Positions 63,742 through 64,000 of a stretch of DNA of 64,000 nt are shown in pieces. A program made the translations under genes and the position numbers. The stretch is from JACKHO01 sp041398745. GTDB lineage: Bacteria > Planctomycetota > Planctomycetia > Planctomycetales > Planctomycetaceae. Within the stretch, counting starts at the first letter, position 1; each line of letters starts with the position of its first letter. The stretch is taken from contig JAWKUB010000005.1 of the NCBI GenBank assembly GCA_041398745.1, forward strand, positions 1 to 64,000. The letters are read 5' to 3'. Under the pieces are notes generated by a model. It was not told where the DNA came from. It saw only the letters and a list, made by a program, of their open reading frames with translations, and did no database searches.

Positions 63742-64000
63742 ATGGTCAACCTGACCGAAGAAGCTGCCGCCGAAATCAAAAAGCGTATTGAACAGTGCGA
63801 AACGCCGGACCAAATGGTTCTGCGTGTTGGCGTGAAAGGTGGCGGATGCAGTGGACTCGACTACGTGTTCGGGTTCGACAACAACGCCAATCCTGAAGAA
63901 GACCACATCGCCGAACAGCATGGCGTCCGGATTGCCGTCAAGAAGGCACATGACCTTTATCTGGACGGCACGACCATTGGGTTTAAGAACGATTTGGACA
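63742..64000 (+). CDS. IscA/HesB-family iron-sulfur carrier, N-terminal part (runs off the window)
   Basis: Starts at the ATG at 63742 after a strong GAGGAG ribosome site and runs open to the window end (86 codons). It reads MVNLTEEAAAEIKKRIEQCE and VLRVGVKGGGCSGLDYVFGF: the GGGCSGLxY segment holds the first conserved Cys of A-type carriers. The C-terminal CGCG-type Cys pair is beyond the edge. Such proteins deliver Fe-S clusters to apoproteins. Confidence 0.88.
   Translation, partial: MVNLTEEAAAEIKKRIEQCETPDQMVLRVGVKGGGCSGLDYVFGFDNNANPEEDHIAEQHGVRIAVKKAHDLYLDGTTIGFKNDLD

Overview
The window looks like chromosome from a planctomycete of the Planctomycetales type. The evidence is lineage-typical protein families: a DUF1549/DUF1553 cytochrome protein with a bacterial Ig-like domain (2121-4619), a 1016-aa PVC-type heme protein with HEAT repeats and a C-terminal CxxCH domain (35230-38280), and NHL/PQQ propeller proteins with signal peptides. 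Intergenic spaces are loose, base composition is moderately GC-rich, and short palindromic repeats are dispersed between genes. No gene names the species.

Layout. 1-9.4 kb: a DUF4062 gene cut by the window edge, glycyl-tRNA synthetase, the cytochrome protein, a TlpA-like thioredoxin with TPR region, a small membrane protein and alanine dehydrogenase. 8.0-14.7 kb: a minus-strand MacAB-TolC-like export operon (TolC lipoprotein, adaptor with EF-hand tail, ATPase, permease); the adaptor gene overlaps the TolC gene by 134 nt. 15-19.3 kb: a small Arg-rich protein, then hpf, ptsN and an HPr paralogue (a nitrogen-PTS-like set without rpoN), a PQQ-like propeller protein and an acyl carrier protein. 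19.7-27.4 kb: envelope and metabolic genes including an FAD oxidoreductase, tRNA-Glu(UUC) with a terminator, rmlA, manA and a large NHL-type propeller protein. 27.7-35 kb: a copper P-type ATPase, an apparently complete 1.9-kb group II intron, GNAT, a GH43-like enzyme and an SGNH hydrolase. 38.3-42.4 kb: a sulfide-oxidation operon (ArsR regulator, MBL-rhodanese persulfide dioxygenase type, TauE/SafE, sulfide:quinone oxidoreductase) with candidate operator sites.

42.4-52.5 kb is the accessory part. It holds an attC-like imperfect palindrome following a small unrecognised Cys-rich gene (integron-cassette layout), a MATE exporter, a GH30 pseudogene split by one in-frame stop and truncated, a possible HxD oxygenase, a complete IS4-type element with nested inverted repeats, an orphan gene, and a lipoprotein whose C-terminal half resembles the ZipA FtsZ-binding domain. 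The last is curious because most planctomycetes lack FtsZ.

52.5-64 kb returns to housekeeping: a TIGR01777 epimerase, MqnD (futalosine menaquinone route), sulfate adenylyltransferase, rpmI-rplT, rnpA, a GH57 glucanotransferase-like enzyme, an IS5-like transposase remnant, a TgpA-like transglutaminase membrane protein, and the start of an IscA/HesB Fe-S carrier cut by the window end. I saw no CRISPR array, rRNA or phage module. All assignments come from reading the sequence; no database search was run.
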